This document shows positions 63,101-64,000 of a stretch of DNA of 64,000 nucleotides, in pieces (position 1 is the stretch's first letter; each line of letters opens with the position of its first letter). The DNA is taken from assembly GCF_050157905.1 (NCBI RefSeq), contig NZ_JBKIWZ010000001.1, positions 2,418,001-2,482,000 of the forward strand, written 5' to 3'. The translations under genes and the position numbers were made by a program. The DNA comes from Pantoea sp050157905. GTDB lineage: Bacteria; Pseudomonadota; Gammaproteobacteria; Enterobacterales; Enterobacteriaceae. Under the pieces are notes generated by a model. It saw nothing but the letters and a program-made list of their open reading frames with translations. It was not told where the DNA came from and searched no databases.

Positions 63101-63497
63101 CGGCTATGCGGGTACTGAGCTGAAACAGCTTACGTTTGTCGCCGTCGTCATGGAGGTAGTGCCGCAACGAGGTAAACTCGTCCTGCTCCAGCATGACCGG
63201 CAGCCGGTGCATCAGTTTCCAGCCCATGCTGGCCTTGCTGAAGGCGCTCTCTACCGGGATGTCCGGCAGGACGCGGACAAACATTTCCCAGATAAAACTG
63301 GCGGGCAGCGGAAACTCAATGTTGGCGGCAATGCCAAAGGTTTGCGCCAGCTCCATCTGCAGCCATTGCGCCATTCCGGGGCTCTGCACCAGGATCATCT
63401 CAGAGGCGAACGGGTCATCAAGAGGATCATGTTTAATCACCGCAGCCGCCAGAATCTTCAGCACATCAAGCTGATTTGAGTGATAGACATGAAACAT
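60120..63497 (-). CDS. recC: Exodeoxyribonuclease V subunit gamma (RecC)
   Basis: RecC splits the duplex ahead of RecB and RecD and recognises Chi in the 3' strand. The 1125 residues (E. coli 1122) begin MFHVYHSNQLDVLKILAA. They share helicase-like folds without the catalytic motifs, and QSPGMAQWLQMELAQ, FISYIGRAIQDN and the C-terminal conserved segments are typical. It is separated from ptrA by 106 bp, where ptrA may have its own promoter, and lies downstream of ppdC. Confidence 0.97.
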   Translation of the reverse strand: MFHVYHSNQLDVLKILAAAVIKHDPLDDPFASEMILVQSPGMAQWLQMELAQTFGIAANIEFPLPASFIWEMFVRVLPDIPVESAFSKASMGWKLMHRLPVMLEQDEFTSLRHYLHDDGDKRKLFQLSTRIADLFDQYLVYRADWLNSWERGETIEGLGDAQRWQAALWRDLVSYTQVLRQPEWHRANLYARFIQTLEQAKSTPDNLPKRVFICGISALPPVYLQALQALGRHIDIHLLFTNPCRDYWGDIQDYAFLAKLQSRQRRRHGADETRALFRNAEQAPALFNDAGEQQLTNPLLASWGKLGRDNLFLLSQMDSNDDIDAFVDVEPDNLLHCMQHDLLNLQDNAIIGLNAAELAHSDRKRCLDPDDRSIAVQVCHSAQREVEVLQDHLLAMMEADPDLKARDIIVMVADIDAYAPFIQAVFANAPADRYLPFAISDRRASQAHPAIVAFLQLLALPDSRFVSEDVLALLDVPALAAHFSIDESGLRLLRRWVSESGIRWGLDDASVEALSLPITGQHTWRFGLQRMLLGYAMESHNGDWEGILPYDESSGLVGELAGHLAELLSRLNDWRQRLAEARPLAEWLPLCRELLNAFFSPDAETEAALLLVEEQWQALIDYGMAARFEEAIPVSLLRDDLRSRLDQQRISQRFLAGQINFCTLMPMRSIPFQLVCLLGMNDGVYPRTLAPLGFDLMQQQSRKGDRSRRDDDRYLFLEAMISAQRQLYISYIGRAIQDNTERYPSVLVTELLDYIGQSFYLEGDGHLELDESAERVRMHLQHLHSRMPFDAENFQPAARVQSFAREWLPAAQKAGQPQPDFVQPLTAPVIETLTLEAFLRFWRHPVRAWFHQRLGVSFWLEENELPDSEPFALDNLERYQINAQLLNALVEGEDTQRLYAHHRAAGNLPYGAFGELFWQAQRDEMQEVAVEVVTQRSDGVSWEVNLQLDQVSLTGWLTQVQDDGLLRWRPGVLNMNDGLLLWLEHLVYCALGGTGSSRMFGRQKSRWTFLAVPQAEAVAALNEYVAGYLAGMRQPLMLLNKSGGAWLTASYDKKSQQMLTDEATQLKARNRLLAAWQGNYQVEGEGGDPYLQRLCRVLDEAQLQQITEAAQHWYLPVLTAHQDDE

Positions 63498-63598
63498 GAA
63501 AACTCCTGTGATAACTCAGAACATGACTGCGGTATTGCGGCCCTGTCACTTTACCGCGTATCGCTGCTGAAACCCATCAAAAGGGCGATATGGCGCGC

Positions 63599-63946
63599 TT
63601 AACATCGCAGTCGCGTGAGCGTGGCGCGGCGCTGCCAGGGGCCCATGACGTCAGCCTGCTCAAAGGAACAACCTGACGGACCCGTTTTTTGCTGCAGGCT
63701 GGATCGCCAGCCTGCCACGTCATGCCCGTTCAGTCGCTGTTCAGCGACCCGCCAGGCCTCGCGCTGCGCCCACTGCTGACTGAAGCTCAGCGCCAGCGCG
63801 CGGTGATAGTGCAGCAGTGTGCTGGTGCTGAGCGCCATAAGCAGCAATGCAAACAGGAGCTCCGGCAGGCTGAATCCGCGGCAGTTACAGGCAGGCTGCC
63901 GGGGGCGTGAGCGGACAATAGTCGATCCAGCCGTGGGGCAGCGCAA
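63599..63946 (-). CDS. ppdC: Prepilin-like protein PpdC
   Basis: PpdC is a type II/IV pseudopilin-like protein. A classic processing site is visible: G-FSLPELLFALLLMALSTSTLL with the glutamate at +5 after cleavage, followed by a hydrophobic helix. Downstream are VAEQRLNGHDVAGW and a cysteine pair near the end. No ATG lies at a good position. I used the TTG at 63946. A GTG at 63994 is a longer alternative, and a short-leader start cannot be ruled out. It overlaps the end of ygdB and precedes recC, as in E. coli. The function in this group is poorly known. Confidence 0.75.
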   Translation of the reverse strand: MRCPTAGSTIVRSRPRQPACNCRGFSLPELLFALLLMALSTSTLLHYHRALALSFSQQWAQREAWRVAEQRLNGHDVAGWRSSLQQKTGPSGCSFEQADVMGPWQRRATLTRLRC

Positions 63947-64000
63947 TGACCTGATGGCCCTGTAACCGGCCCCAATGCCAGACGGCCATGCCACTGTTGC
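63885..64000 (-). CDS. ygdB: C-terminal end of YgdB (DUF2509), gene begins outside the window
   Basis: The frame ending in TAA at 63885-63887 reads MAVWHWGRLQGHQVIALPHG, WIDYCPLTPPAACL at its tail, matching the end of YgdB (LW..G, GWSDFCPL). It is partly overlapped by ppdC in another frame. The N-terminus lies beyond position 64000. Identification rests on about 35 residues plus context. Confidence 0.72.
   Translation of the reverse strand, partial: NSGMAVWHWGRLQGHQVIALPHGWIDYCPLTPPAACL

Noticed and set aside
51748..63497. Search for a phage or defence system within the rec cluster
   Set aside because: recD, recB, ptrA and recC are contiguous and full length, with the same order as E. coli, leaving no room for an inserted system.

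Overview
The window is chromosomal backbone of an Enterobacterales bacterium. Nearly every gene has a clear Escherichia coli orthologue in the same relative order (surE-truD-ispF-ispD-ftsB, cys genes, queE-eno-pyrG-mazG-relA-rlmD-barA, truC-yqcC-csrB-syd-queF-ppnN-xni, rlmM-gcvA-gcvB-csdAE-tcdA-mltA-metZWV-amiC-argA-recDB-ptrA-recC). Departures from the E. coli layout point to Erwiniaceae, probably Pantoea or a close relative: cysG heads the cysDNC operon, mazEF, sdaCB and the fuc genes are missing at their E. coli positions, no CRISPR-Cas lies between iap and cysH, and all glucarate/galactarate genes are gathered at one site. The genus is an inference. No phage, insertion sequence, CRISPR array or defence island was seen.

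Positions 1-14500 hold tRNA modification (truD), isoprenoid synthesis (ispDF), division (ftsB) and two sulfate-assimilation operons, cysGDNC and cysJIH, which flank iap and a YciI-like gene. Together they take sulfate through APS, PAPS and sulfite to sulfide and supply the siroheme that CysI needs. The cysN reading frame is broken by one missing base near 4360, the most striking anomaly here. Positions 14100-23300 carry queuosine genes (queD, queE), enolase, CTP synthase, MazG, RelA and RlmD.

Positions 23373-37560 begin with the sensor kinase BarA, followed by a sugar-acid catabolic cluster (garK-garR-garL-gudD-gudX-gudP on the minus strand, garD divergent). GudP imports the acids, GudD and GarD dehydrate them, GarL cleaves the product, GarR reduces tartronate semialdehyde and GarK phosphorylates glycerate. 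After yqcA-truC-yqcC comes the small RNA gene csrB, which lacks an ORF but has many GGA motifs, an intrinsic terminator, and upstream UvrY and IHF sites. BarA (via UvrY, outside the window) is the known activator of csrB, so both ends of that relay lie here.

Positions 37555-48900 carry syd, queF, ppnN (TTG start), xni, rlmM, ygdD, gcvA with the divergent small RNA gcvB, ygdI, csdA-csdE, tcdA, mltA, and three tandem initiator tRNA genes behind a stringent-type promoter. Positions 48891-64000 carry amiC, argA with two ARG boxes, recD-recB-ptrA-recC, and the start of the prepilin-like cluster (ppdC, ygdB), which runs out of the window.
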